Positions 15,423 through 22,008 of a stretch of DNA of 22,166 nucleotides are shown here, one piece after another. Location of the stretch: NCBI GenBank assembly GCA_009778055.1, contig WRKN01000012.1:1-22166 (forward strand), read 5' to 3'. The translations under genes were made by a program, and so were the position numbers. Position 1 is the first letter of the stretch. Every line of letters begins with the position of its first letter. The notes below the pieces were generated by a model. The model was not told where the DNA came from. It searched no databases and was given only the letters and a program-made list of their open reading frames with translations. This stretch comes from Synergistaceae bacterium. GTDB taxonomy: Bacteria; Synergistota; Synergistia; Synergistales; Aminobacteriaceae.

Positions 15423-15887
15423 ATGAGTTCAAAATTAAAAGCTGAACTTAGAAGAAGCATTGAAGATAGCTTGACTTATGATGAAGAAATTTGGAGTACG
15501 ACAGCCTTCAAGTCTTTTCTGGAACAATATAAAAATGACTATAAAGCCAGAAACGGCAGATTGCCGGATCAGGAGTATATCGATAAATTTGCCAGGTATG
15601 CGCTGGAAACGGAAAACTGGGTTGATCGGGGGAAAACGCTGTACCTCAAGACAGTTGATAAAATCACAGACCAGATTTCCAAGTCAGTTGTATCTTACGC
15701 CTGGAAACAAAATTTCAAAGACAGGACTCTTGCGTCAGCCATTATGGCCGTTTCGATATATACGGGCATTAGTATCTTTCAACGACAGGAAACAGGTGTG
15801 TTATACGGAGCTTTAGGGCTCGCCGTTATAGTTTCTTTGATTTTCAGCGTTAAAATTATCTGGAATTCCATAAATCTAAAGGACTGA
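15423..15887 (+). CDS. Small two-helix membrane protein, partner of the Dcd-like gene
   Basis: A 154-residue protein that I do not recognise by family. The first 100 residues are charged and helical, with possible coiled-coil segments around 1-40 and 50-95. Two membrane helices follow: about 105-121 (ASAIMAVSIYTGISIFQ) and about 127-147 (GVLYGALGLAVIVSLIFSV). A short basic tail ends it. A soluble helical region followed by a C-terminal helical hairpin resembles the layout of small membrane effectors in bacterial conflict systems such as SLATT proteins, but the similarity is architectural only. I use the ATG at 15423; a TTG two codons earlier is also possible. There is no clear SD, so translation is probably coupled to the gene before it. 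Its low GC is shared with the Dcd-like gene. Confidence 0.7.
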   Translation: MSSKLKAELRRSIEDSLTYDEEIWSTTAFKSFLEQYKNDYKARNGRLPDQEYIDKFARYALETENWVDRGKTLYLKTVDKITDQISKSVVSYAWKQNFKDRTLASAIMAVSIYTGISIFQRQETGVLYGALGLAVIVSLIFSVKIIWNSINLKD

Positions 15888-15895
15888 CAATTGGT

Positions 15896-15944
15896 TAAAA
15901 AAGCCGCCCCGTCCGTTTCAGGCGAACGGGGCGGCTTTTTTAAT
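15896..15944 (+). repeat. Direct repeat, right copy (terminator element)
   Basis: 38 bases are identical to 14581-14618, including the unpaired loop, and the T-tract after it matches too. This copy keeps the GC pair needed for a perfect outer stem, so it may be the ancestral form. Confidence 0.95.
15900..15941 (+). terminator. Terminator of the two-gene cassette
   Basis: GCCGCCCCGT and ACGGGGCGGC form a 10-bp stem, flanked by an A-run on the left and six Ts on the right, starting about 12 bases past the membrane-protein stop. The A-run makes it usable in both directions. Confidence 0.92.
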
Positions 15945-15965
15945 GCTTTTGCGGCTATTGACGTC

Positions 15966-15994
15966 TTGACGTATCGCGTTTCCGCTTTTATACT
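15966..15994 (+). promoter_or_regulatory. Sigma70-type promoter of the fapR-fab operon
   Basis: TTGACG (15966-15971) and TATACT (15989-15994) with an exact 17-base spacer make this the best promoter in the window. Transcription should start near 16001, upstream of the putative FapR site. Confidence 0.8.
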
Positions 15995-16020
15995 GCATAC
16001 TCAGGTTATCGGAACAGATA

Positions 16021-16037
16021 TTGATATCAGGTGTTAA
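16021..16037 (+). promoter_or_regulatory. Putative FapR operator
   Basis: TTGATATCAGGTGTTAA matches 13 of 17 positions of the FapR-box pattern as I remember it from Bacillus/Staphylococcus (TTAGTATCAGGTACTAA on this strand). It is an imperfect dyad about 20 bases after the predicted transcription start and overlaps the fapR SD (AGGTG). Autorepression relieved by malonyl-CoA would be expected from the family. Confidence 0.5.
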
Positions 16038-16039
16038 GT

Positions 16040-16633
16040 TTGTCGCATGAAAAGTTCTGTGTGGGGGCGTTTGAGATTAAGTCCGAGAAAAAACTCAGGC
16101 AGGAGCATCTTACAAAACTGCTCGACAAGAATCCTATGGAGACGGACGAGGAGTTGGCGTCTTTGTTGAGCGTCAGCGTCAGCACGATTCGTTTGGATCG
16201 CGCGCTTTTGGGTGTGCCTGAGCTTCGGGAGCGTATCAAGCGTATGGCCCAGGAGGCGGGCAGCAAGCTGCGCTCTCTGAGCCGCAGCGAGATCGTGGGG
16301 GATCTGCTGGAGCTGGAGCCGAACAAATGGGCTCTTTCGGTGCTGCGCACGACCAGGGATATGGCGTTTCGCACCACGGACATTCTATGGGATCACTACA
16401 TTTACGCTCAGGCAAGCTCGATAGCCGTCGCGGTTATCGAGGCGGCCACCGTCATAGTCGACTCCATGCGCGGAGAGTACAAAGGCCACGCCAAAGTGGG
16501 GGATATGCTGATAGCCAGGGCCAAGGTCGGGGTAACCAAGGACGACCGGTACATTGTGAGCGTGCGCACCCGCGTGGGGGAAAAAGAGATTTTTGTCGGG
16601 CGCTTTATCGCGGAGGTTTTAAACGCGGAATGA
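16040..16633 (+). CDS. fapR: FapR, malonyl-CoA-responsive repressor of lipid synthesis
   Basis: A protein of about 197 residues. Residues 15-75 form the DeoR-like helix-turn-helix, with EELASLLSVSVSTIRLDRALLGVPELRERIK matching Bacillus FapR closely. Residues 80-195 form the hot-dog effector domain, with HYIYAQASSIAVAVIEA, KVGDMLIARAKV and EIFVGRF. FapR represses fatty-acid and phospholipid genes, and malonyl-CoA binding to the hot-dog domain releases it. Its place at the head of plsX-fab genes is the classic arrangement. I use TTG at 16040, since AGGTG is 6 bases upstream; GTG at 16031 would have no SD. It ends in an ATGA overlap with plsX. It probably regulates its own operon through the site at 16021-16037. 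Confidence 0.93.
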   Translation: MSHEKFCVGAFEIKSEKKLRQEHLTKLLDKNPMETDEELASLLSVSVSTIRLDRALLGVPELRERIKRMAQEAGSKLRSLSRSEIVGDLLELEPNKWALSVLRTTRDMAFRTTDILWDHYIYAQASSIAVAVIEAATVIVDSMRGEYKGHAKVGDMLIARAKVGVTKDDRYIVSVRTRVGEKEIFVGRFIAEVLNAE

Positions 16634-17628
16634 AGAACATTACCATAGCGCTCGATGCGATGGGGGGCGACAACTCACCGCACGAGATATGTAAAGGCGC
16701 GCTTCTTGCCTGCAAGGAATTTCAAGATTTGGAGATAATCCTGACCGGCGACGAGGAAAGGATAAAGCCTTGTTTGAGTAAGGCGTCTTCCGGGGTTTTG
16801 GGCAGGGTACGCGTTGTTCACTCCACCGAGACGGTGGCTATGGACGATCATCCGGTGACGGCCATTCGCAAGAAACGCGGCTCCAGCATGAGGCTGGCCA
16901 TGGAGATGGTTCGTTCGGGCGAGGCTCAGGGGTGTCTTTCGGCCGGCAACACCGGCGCTATTGTCGCCGGCGGCGTGCTGGTGGTGGGCAGGCTTCCGTT
17001 AATAGACCGCCCCGCCTTGGGCGTCCCTTTGCCGACCATCAACAGGTGGACTTTTCTTCTGGATGTGGGAGCGTCGGTGCGCTCAAAGTCCTTCAATTTG
17101 TATCAGTACGCTCAGATGGGAAACGTTTACTCCAAGAAAATACTGGGGGTGGCCGAGCCGGAGATTGGTTTGCTTTCAAACGGAACCGAGAAGATCAAAG
17201 GCGACGAGGTGGTTGCGGAGGCGCGTGAAATGCTGTTGAAAAGTTCGCTGAACTTCAAGGGTTACGTCGAAGGCGACGACGTGCCGTGGGGCAGGGCGGA
17301 CGTGGTGGTCTGCGACGGCTTCATGGGCAACGTCATATTGAAATTCGGCGAGGGCCTGATGCAGGGGGCCAGGTCGATCATAGCCGAAGAAATGGGCCAG
17401 CGTTTCATGCCTAAGATAGGGATGTTGTTCATGGTGCCGATGGTAAAAGCGCTATGGGCCCGTTTCAACTACGAAAAATACGGCGGCACGCCGTTGCTGG
17501 GGGTAGAGGGAACTGTAATGAAAGCCCACGGCCGCTCCAAAGCCCCCGCCATCTTCGGCGCTCTGTCCGCCACGCGCAACTTCATCCTTAAAGACGGAGT
17601 GGGCCAAATCCGCGAGGAACTTGGATAA
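16630..17628 (+). CDS. plsX: Phosphate acyltransferase PlsX
   Basis: A 332-residue enzyme that converts acyl-ACP and phosphate to acyl-phosphate, the acyl donor for PlsY in the first step of phospholipid synthesis; it is a peripheral membrane protein. Signatures are the N-terminal ITIALDAMGGDNSP, CLSAGNTGAIVAGG, LLDVGASVRSK, GLLSNGTEKIKGDE and the C-terminal YGGTPLLGVEG...KAHGRS. Length is normal for the family (about 330). The ATG overlaps the fapR stop by ATGA, so translation is coupled. The start is fixed by that overlap; the open frame extends upstream only by chance. A pair of hairpins follows it before fabK. fabH, which often comes next, is absent. Confidence 0.97.
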   Translation: MKNITIALDAMGGDNSPHEICKGALLACKEFQDLEIILTGDEERIKPCLSKASSGVLGRVRVVHSTETVAMDDHPVTAIRKKRGSSMRLAMEMVRSGEAQGCLSAGNTGAIVAGGVLVVGRLPLIDRPALGVPLPTINRWTFLLDVGASVRSKSFNLYQYAQMGNVYSKKILGVAEPEIGLLSNGTEKIKGDEVVAEAREMLLKSSLNFKGYVEGDDVPWGRADVVVCDGFMGNVILKFGEGLMQGARSIIAEEMGQRFMPKIGMLFMVPMVKALWARFNYEKYGGTPLLGVEGTVMKAHGRSKAPAIFGALSATRNFILKDGVGQIREELG

Positions 17629-17650
17629 GTAATTGTATAAAAATGGGATT

Positions 17651-17697
17651 CTTAAGGGCCCAAGGCCCTTGAGCGGGGTGTGGGGCAGAGCCTCACA
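17651..17697 (+). repeat. Two adjacent stem-loops between plsX and fabK
   Basis: Hairpin 1 pairs CTTAAGGGCC (17651-17660) with GGCCCTTGAG (17664-17673) over a CAA loop. Hairpin 2 pairs TGTGGGGC (17679-17686) with GCCTCACA (17690-17697) over an AGA loop. Each has one G-U pair in RNA. No T-tract follows, so a simple terminator is unlikely. They may be an mRNA processing or attenuation element, or a copy of a dispersed palindromic repeat. Confidence 0.7.
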
Positions 17698-17727
17698 GCG
17701 CTATTCTTTGTTAAGCAGGTGTCAGAG

Positions 17728-18675
17728 GTGCTTAAAAACAATCGTATTTGCAAAATGCTTGGAATTGAATACCCGCTGTTTCAGGGAGGCATGGCGTGGG
17801 CCGCCACCGCCGAGCTGGCCGCGGCCGTCAGCAACGGCGGAGGTCTTGGTATCATCGCCGCCGCGACCACGCCTCCGGACATACTGGAGCAGGAAATACT
17901 GAAAGCCAGGGCTTTGACGGACCGGCCTTTCGGGCTCAACATAATGCTGCTGTCCCCGACCTCCGCGGACGCCACGGAACTGGCCGCGAAGCACAGGGTT
18001 CCGGTCGTTACAACCGGCGCGGGAGTTCCCGGCAGGGTAATCAACCGCTTGAAGCCGCTGGGGACTATAGTAATTCCCGTGGTGGCCTCCGTGGCTCACG
18101 CCAAGCGCGTGGAAAAGCAGGGAGCGGACGCTGTGGTGGCTGAGGGCATGGAGGCGGGAGGGCACATAGGGGAGCTTACCACGATGGCCCTGGTTCCTCA
18201 GATCGCTTCCGCCGTAGGCATCCCGGTCATAGCGGCGGGAGGTATAGCGGACGGGCGCGGCGTAGCGGCGGCCTTCGCGCTTGGCGCGAACGGTGTTCAG
18301 TTGGGCACGCGTTTCATATGCTGTATGGAGTGTATCGCGCACGACAATTTCAAGCAGGCGCTGGTAGAGGCGAGAGACCGTGACACAGCCGTGACCGGGC
18401 GGAGCACCGGACATCCCGTAAGGTGTCTGCGCAACAAGCTGACGGCGGAGTTTGAGAGGCTGGAGTACGAACATGCCCCTGTCGAGGAGATAGAGCGTCT
18501 CGGCGTGGGCAAAATGCGCAGCGGCATAATTGAAGGAGACCTGGAATGGGGTTCCCTGATGGCGGGGCAGTCGTCGGGGATGGTGAACGACGTCCGGCCG
18601 GCGGCGGAGATCATCCGGGATGTTTTCGACGAGGCCGGCGCGGTGTTACGCAATATTTCCGCTCATGGCGAATGA
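17728..18675 (+). CDS. fabK: Enoyl-ACP reductase II (FMN-dependent)
   Basis: A 315-residue TIM-barrel flavoprotein of the nitronate monooxygenase/FabK family that reduces trans-2-enoyl-ACP in the last step of each elongation round, using NAD(P)H and FMN. It aligns with S. pneumoniae FabK along its whole length: IEYPLFQGGMAWAATAELAAAVSNGGGLGII, PFGLNIMLLSP, VVTTGAGVPG, ADAVVAEGMEAGGHIGELTTMALV, PVIAAGGIADGRG and GVQLGTRF. FabK enzymes are insensitive to triclosan, so this organism may be too if it has no FabI. The GTG at 17728 has a CAGGTG SD 6 bases upstream and gives the family's usual start (MLKNNRICKMLGIEYP). Nitronate monooxygenase is the alternative family member, but the operon context favours FabK. 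Confidence 0.95.
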   Translation: MLKNNRICKMLGIEYPLFQGGMAWAATAELAAAVSNGGGLGIIAAATTPPDILEQEILKARALTDRPFGLNIMLLSPTSADATELAAKHRVPVVTTGAGVPGRVINRLKPLGTIVIPVVASVAHAKRVEKQGADAVVAEGMEAGGHIGELTTMALVPQIASAVGIPVIAAGGIADGRGVAAAFALGANGVQLGTRFICCMECIAHDNFKQALVEARDRDTAVTGRSTGHPVRCLRNKLTAEFERLEYEHAPVEEIERLGVGKMRSGIIEGDLEWGSLMAGQSSGMVNDVRPAAEIIRDVFDEAGAVLRNISAHGE

Positions 18676-18687
18676 GAGGTGATCATT

Positions 18688-19629
18688 TTGAATTATTCGC
18701 TTTGCTTCCCCGGGCAGGGGGCGCAGGAAGTAGGTATGGGAAAGGCCCTTTACGAGTCTTTCCCGTCGGCGAAAGATGTTTTCGACGAGGCTGACGACGC
18801 TTTGTCGATGAAGCTGACGGGCGTGATTTTCGAGGGACCGGAAGATGAATTGAGGCGCACCGCCATAACGCAGCCCGCTATAATGACCACGAGCATCGCG
18901 GCAATGCGCGTTTTGGAGAAAGAGATGGGAGTTTCCCTGAAGCCGTCCTGCGGCGCGGGGCATAGTTTGGGCGAGTACACCGCCCTGGTGGCCGCAAAGG
19001 TTTTACGGTTCCGCGACGCGGTGGACCTGGTTCACAAGCGCGGCGCGTGGATGCAGGAGGCCGTTCCCGAGGGAGTTGGGGCAATGGCGGCTCTGATGGG
19101 GCTCGACGCGGAAGACGTGGTGTCGGTGTGCGCCTCCGTCGCCCCGAACATGGAGTGCCAGGCGGCAAACTTCAACTCGCCCGGTCAGGTGGTAATATCC
19201 GGCCTGGCCGAGTTTGTGGAAAAGGCGGTGGCGGCGGCGAAGGAGAAAGGCGCTAAAAAAGCGGTTCCCCTTAACGTGAGCGCCCCGTTCCACAGCCGGC
19301 TGATGACGCCGGTTGCCGAAAAGCTGAAGGAGCGTTTCGACGCCTACAAGTGGGGCGACGCGGAGTGGCCTATCGTCTGCAACGCCACGGCGGCGGCGGA
19401 GTCGTCCGCCGGCTCGCTGAGGAAGGTTTTGTTTGAGCAGACGTACAGCCCGGTGCGCTGGGCGGACTCCGTGGTAAAAATGGCCGACGGCGGAGTTGAA
19501 ACCTTCCTCGAGCTCGGGCCGGGCGAAGTGTTGTCGGGCCTTATAAAACGCTGCCGCAAGGGCCTTACCGTCATGGCGGCCTGTACGCCGGACAAACTTG
19601 AACAGATAGCGAGGGCCGTTAACCCATGA
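18688..19629 (+). CDS. fabD: Malonyl-CoA:ACP transacylase
   Basis: A 313-residue cytoplasmic enzyme that transfers malonyl from CoA to acyl carrier protein, supplying the extender unit for fatty-acid synthesis. It starts MNYSLCFPGQGAQEVGMG, the family's opening. The nucleophile is Ser93 in GAGHSLGEYTAL and the catalytic base is His202 in VSAPFHSRLM; the ITQPAI and NFNSPGQVVISG blocks are conserved. I chose the TTG at 18688 because GAGGTGAT, a very strong SD, ends 4 bases before it; the GTG at 18679 lies inside that SD. It starts 12 bases after the fabK stop and ends in an ATGA overlap with fabG. Confidence 0.96.
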   Translation: MNYSLCFPGQGAQEVGMGKALYESFPSAKDVFDEADDALSMKLTGVIFEGPEDELRRTAITQPAIMTTSIAAMRVLEKEMGVSLKPSCGAGHSLGEYTALVAAKVLRFRDAVDLVHKRGAWMQEAVPEGVGAMAALMGLDAEDVVSVCASVAPNMECQAANFNSPGQVVISGLAEFVEKAVAAAKEKGAKKAVPLNVSAPFHSRLMTPVAEKLKERFDAYKWGDAEWPIVCNATAAAESSAGSLRKVLFEQTYSPVRWADSVVKMADGGVETFLELGPGEVLSGLIKRCRKGLTVMAACTPDKLEQIARAVNP

Positions 19630-20384
19630 GCGGAGAGAACACGCGCCGCCTTGCGCTGGTCACCGGCGGAGGCCGGGGCATAGGGCGGGCCATAGCCAGG
19701 GAGTTTGGGAAAAGGGGTTTTGACGTTGCCGTCAACTACAACAGCAGCGCGGCGGCGGCGGAGGAGCTTTGCGCGGAGATTTCCCAGGCCGGGCCGGGAG
19801 TGTCGGCGCGGGCTTTCAAGGCCGACGTGTCGAAGCCGGAAGAGGTAAAAGCGCTTTTCAAATCAATAGAAGATACTATGGGCACGGTGCGGGTTCTCGT
19901 CAACAACGCCGGCATCACCCGCGACAACCTCCTGATGCGCATGAAGGAGGAGGAATGGGGCGCCGTCATGGCGGCCAACCTGAACTCCGCCTTCTACTGC
20001 ACGAAGGAGGCCATACGCGGCATGGTAAAAGCCAGGTGGGGCCGTATAGTGTTTATATCATCCGTGGTGGGGCTTATAGGCAACGCGGGGCAGGCAAACT
20101 ACTGCGCGGCCAAAGCGGGGCTTATCGGCTTCGCCAGGTCTGTGGCCAGGGAGTACGCGAGTAAAGGGGTCACGTCCAATGTAGTGGCGCCGGGTTTTAT
20201 CGAGACCGACATGACAAGCGTCCTGAGTGAAAACGTACGTTCGGCCATGATGCAGCAGATACCGGCCGGGCGCTTCGGATGCCCGGAGGACATTGCCAGG
20301 GCGGTGTGTTTTTTAGCGTCGGACGAGAGCGATTATTTAACCGGGCAGGTTTTGGCTATTGACGGCGGAATGACAATGTGTTAA
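19626..20384 (+). CDS. fabG: 3-oxoacyl-ACP reductase
   Basis: A 252-residue short-chain dehydrogenase/reductase that reduces 3-ketoacyl-ACP with NADPH. The nucleotide-binding TGGGRGIG lies near residue 14, and NNAG occurs near residue 90. The catalytic Ser146, Tyr159 and Lys163 sit in SSVVGLIGNAGQANYCAAK. VAPGFIETDMT and the C-terminal YLTGQVLAIDGGMTM are typical of FabG. The ATG overlaps the fabD stop, so the two are coupled. It lies in the middle of the fab operon with acpP 37 bases downstream, and this context excludes most other SDR roles. Confidence 0.96.
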   Translation: MSGENTRRLALVTGGGRGIGRAIAREFGKRGFDVAVNYNSSAAAAEELCAEISQAGPGVSARAFKADVSKPEEVKALFKSIEDTMGTVRVLVNNAGITRDNLLMRMKEEEWGAVMAANLNSAFYCTKEAIRGMVKARWGRIVFISSVVGLIGNAGQANYCAAKAGLIGFARSVAREYASKGVTSNVVAPGFIETDMTSVLSENVRSAMMQQIPAGRFGCPEDIARAVCFLASDESDYLTGQVLAIDGGMTMC

Positions 20385-20421
20385 GGATATACGGCAGGTT
20401 TATTGGGAGGGGGTGAATTTA

Positions 20422-20673
20422 ATGAAGAAGGAAGAAGTTCTTTCCAGACTTAAGGAAATTATTGTAGACCGTCTTGATGTGGAAGAAGATCAGATCGTGC
20501 CGGAGGCTTCGTTTGTCGAGGACCTTGGAGCGGATTCACTGGACATCGTGGAGCTGATCATGGGAATCGAGGAAGAATTCGACATCGAGATACCCGACGA
20601 AGACGCTGAAAAACTGACCTCTGTTGGCGAAGCCATGAATTACACGCTTGGCAAAATTGGGGTTGACGAGTAA
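20422..20673 (+). CDS. acpP: Acyl carrier protein
   Basis: An 83-residue acidic helical carrier of growing acyl chains. The phosphopantetheine attachment site is Ser39 in LGADSLDIVELIMGIEEEF, and the rest matches bacterial AcpP closely. It is modified post-translationally from CoA, whose precursor PanF would import. The ATG at 20422 follows GGGAGGGGGTGA, a very strong SD, which suits the high expression expected of ACP; the earlier in-frame GTG belongs to that SD. Hairpins follow it, so acpP and fabF levels may be uncoupled. Confidence 0.98.
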   Translation: MKKEEVLSRLKEIIVDRLDVEEDQIVPEASFVEDLGADSLDIVELIMGIEEEFDIEIPDEDAEKLTSVGEAMNYTLGKIGVDE

Positions 20674-20697
20674 GCTCGGGCCGGGGAAAGGTCTTCA

Positions 20698-20758
20698 ACG
20701 AGGGACGGCCTTGGCCCTCCCTCGTAATTATCAGGTAAAAAGAGTTCTCTGAACTCTT
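20698..20758 (+). promoter_or_regulatory. Two hairpins in acpP-fabF spacer
   Basis: The first stem pairs ACGAGGGA (20698-20705) with TCCCTCGT (20718-20725), with extra GG/CC pairs inside. The second pairs AAGAGTTC (20740-20747) with GAACTCTT (20751-20758) over a TCT loop and ends 2 bases before the fabF SD. Neither has a T-tract. They could stabilise the abundant acpP mRNA or modulate fabF translation. Confidence 0.6.
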
Positions 20759-20772
20759 GAGGAGTGACATAC

Positions 20773-22008
20773 ATGAGAAGAGTGGTCGTTACGGGCCTGG
20801 GGCCTTTGAGTCCCATTGCAGCCGGCAAAGACGCGTATTGGCAGGCTCTTCGTGAGGGGAAGAACGGAATCGGCCCCATCACGACATTTGAACTTGGGGA
20901 TTGCCCCGTGACGTTCGGAGCCGAAATAAAAGAATTCGATCCCACCCGTTGGATGGACGGTAAGGAGGCCAAGCGTTCGGATAGGGTCATACAGTTCGCC
21001 GTGGCCGCCTCCGGCATGGCGGTGGAAGACGCGAAGCTGGACACGTCGGCCGTGGACCCCTACAAGTTCGGGGTCTATATAGGCAGCGGCCAGGGCGGAA
21101 TAGAGACGACGTTCAACAACTTCCACACCATGATGGAAAAAGGTTCCAAACGCATCAGCCCGTACTTCATACCGATGATGATAAGCAACATGTCGACCGC
21201 TTACGTTGCCATACGCTACAAGGCCAAGGGGCCGAACCTCTGCGTGGTGACGGCGTGCGCGACAGGGCTGCACAGCATGGGGGAGGCGTACCACACCATA
21301 ATGCGCGGCGACGCCGACGTCATGCTGGCGGGGGGAACGGAGGCCGCCCTGCGCTCGATCAGCATAGCGGGGTTTGCCTCGATGAAGGCGCTTTCCACCC
21401 GCCTGGACTCGCCCGAGACCGCCAGCCGCCCCTTCGACAAAGACCGCGACGGCTTCGTCATGGGAGAGGGCGCGGGGGTGCTGGTGCTGGAGGATCTTGA
21501 GCGCGCGAAAGCGCGAGGGGCGCACATATACGCCGAGTTTGTCGGTTACGGCACGTCCTGCGACGCCGGGCACATCACCGCCCCGGACGAGGACGCGGCC
21601 GGCGCGATATACGCCACGCGCAGGGCAATGGAGATGGCGGGCTGGAAGCCGGAGGATGTGGATTACATCAACGCCCACGGGACGTCCACGCCGCTCAACG
21701 ACAAAACGGAAGCCCTGCTGATTCACACGATCTTCGGCGGCCACGTGAAGAACGTCGTGGTCAGCTCCACGAAGTCGATGATAGGGCATTGCCTGGGAGC
21801 GGCGGGAGCGCTTGAAACCATTGCCGCCATTCAGGCCATAGAAGAAGGTTTCATACACCCCACATTGAATTACGCCACGCCGGATCCCGAATGCGGGCTC
21901 AACGTCTCGATGGGCGCCGGAGTGGAGAAGCCTGTCAACAGGGTACTCGTGAACAGCTTTGGTTTTGGCGGCCATAACTGTGTCCTCGCATTTCAAAAAT
22001 ATGCCTGA
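20773..22008 (+). CDS. fabF: 3-oxoacyl-ACP synthase II
   Basis: A 411-residue condensing enzyme (KAS II) that extends acyl-ACP by two carbons using malonyl-ACP. The catalytic triad is Cys162 (VTACATGLHS), His302 (NAHGTSTPLND) and His339 (KSMIGHCLGAAGALE), at almost the same positions as in E. coli FabF. The RRVVVTGLG start and C-terminal NSFGFGGHN are standard. The ATG at 20773 has GGAGTGA 5 bases upstream; an in-frame GTG at 20764 is inside that SD. The rnc gene starts 8 bases before its stop, in another frame. Confidence 0.97.
   Translation: MRRVVVTGLGPLSPIAAGKDAYWQALREGKNGIGPITTFELGDCPVTFGAEIKEFDPTRWMDGKEAKRSDRVIQFAVAASGMAVEDAKLDTSAVDPYKFGVYIGSGQGGIETTFNNFHTMMEKGSKRISPYFIPMMISNMSTAYVAIRYKAKGPNLCVVTACATGLHSMGEAYHTIMRGDADVMLAGGTEAALRSISIAGFASMKALSTRLDSPETASRPFDKDRDGFVMGEGAGVLVLEDLERAKARGAHIYAEFVGYGTSCDAGHITAPDEDAAGAIYATRRAMEMAGWKPEDVDYINAHGTSTPLNDKTEALLIHTIFGGHVKNVVVSSTKSMIGHCLGAAGALETIAAIQAIEEGFIHPTLNYATPDPECGLNVSMGAGVEKPVNRVLVNSFGFGGHNCVLAFQKYA

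Larger units (their letters stand above)
14628..15895. other. Low-GC two-gene cassette between duplicated terminators
   Basis: This block between the two terminator copies holds a dCTP-deaminase-like gene and a small membrane-protein gene. Hand counts of sample lines give about 33-50 % GC here against about 58-67 % on both sides. With the flanking direct repeats, this suggests a block acquired between an aminotransferase gene and the fapR operon. I see no transposase or integrase. A TATACT box at 14663-14668 could be its promoter, with a poor -35. Confidence 0.6.
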
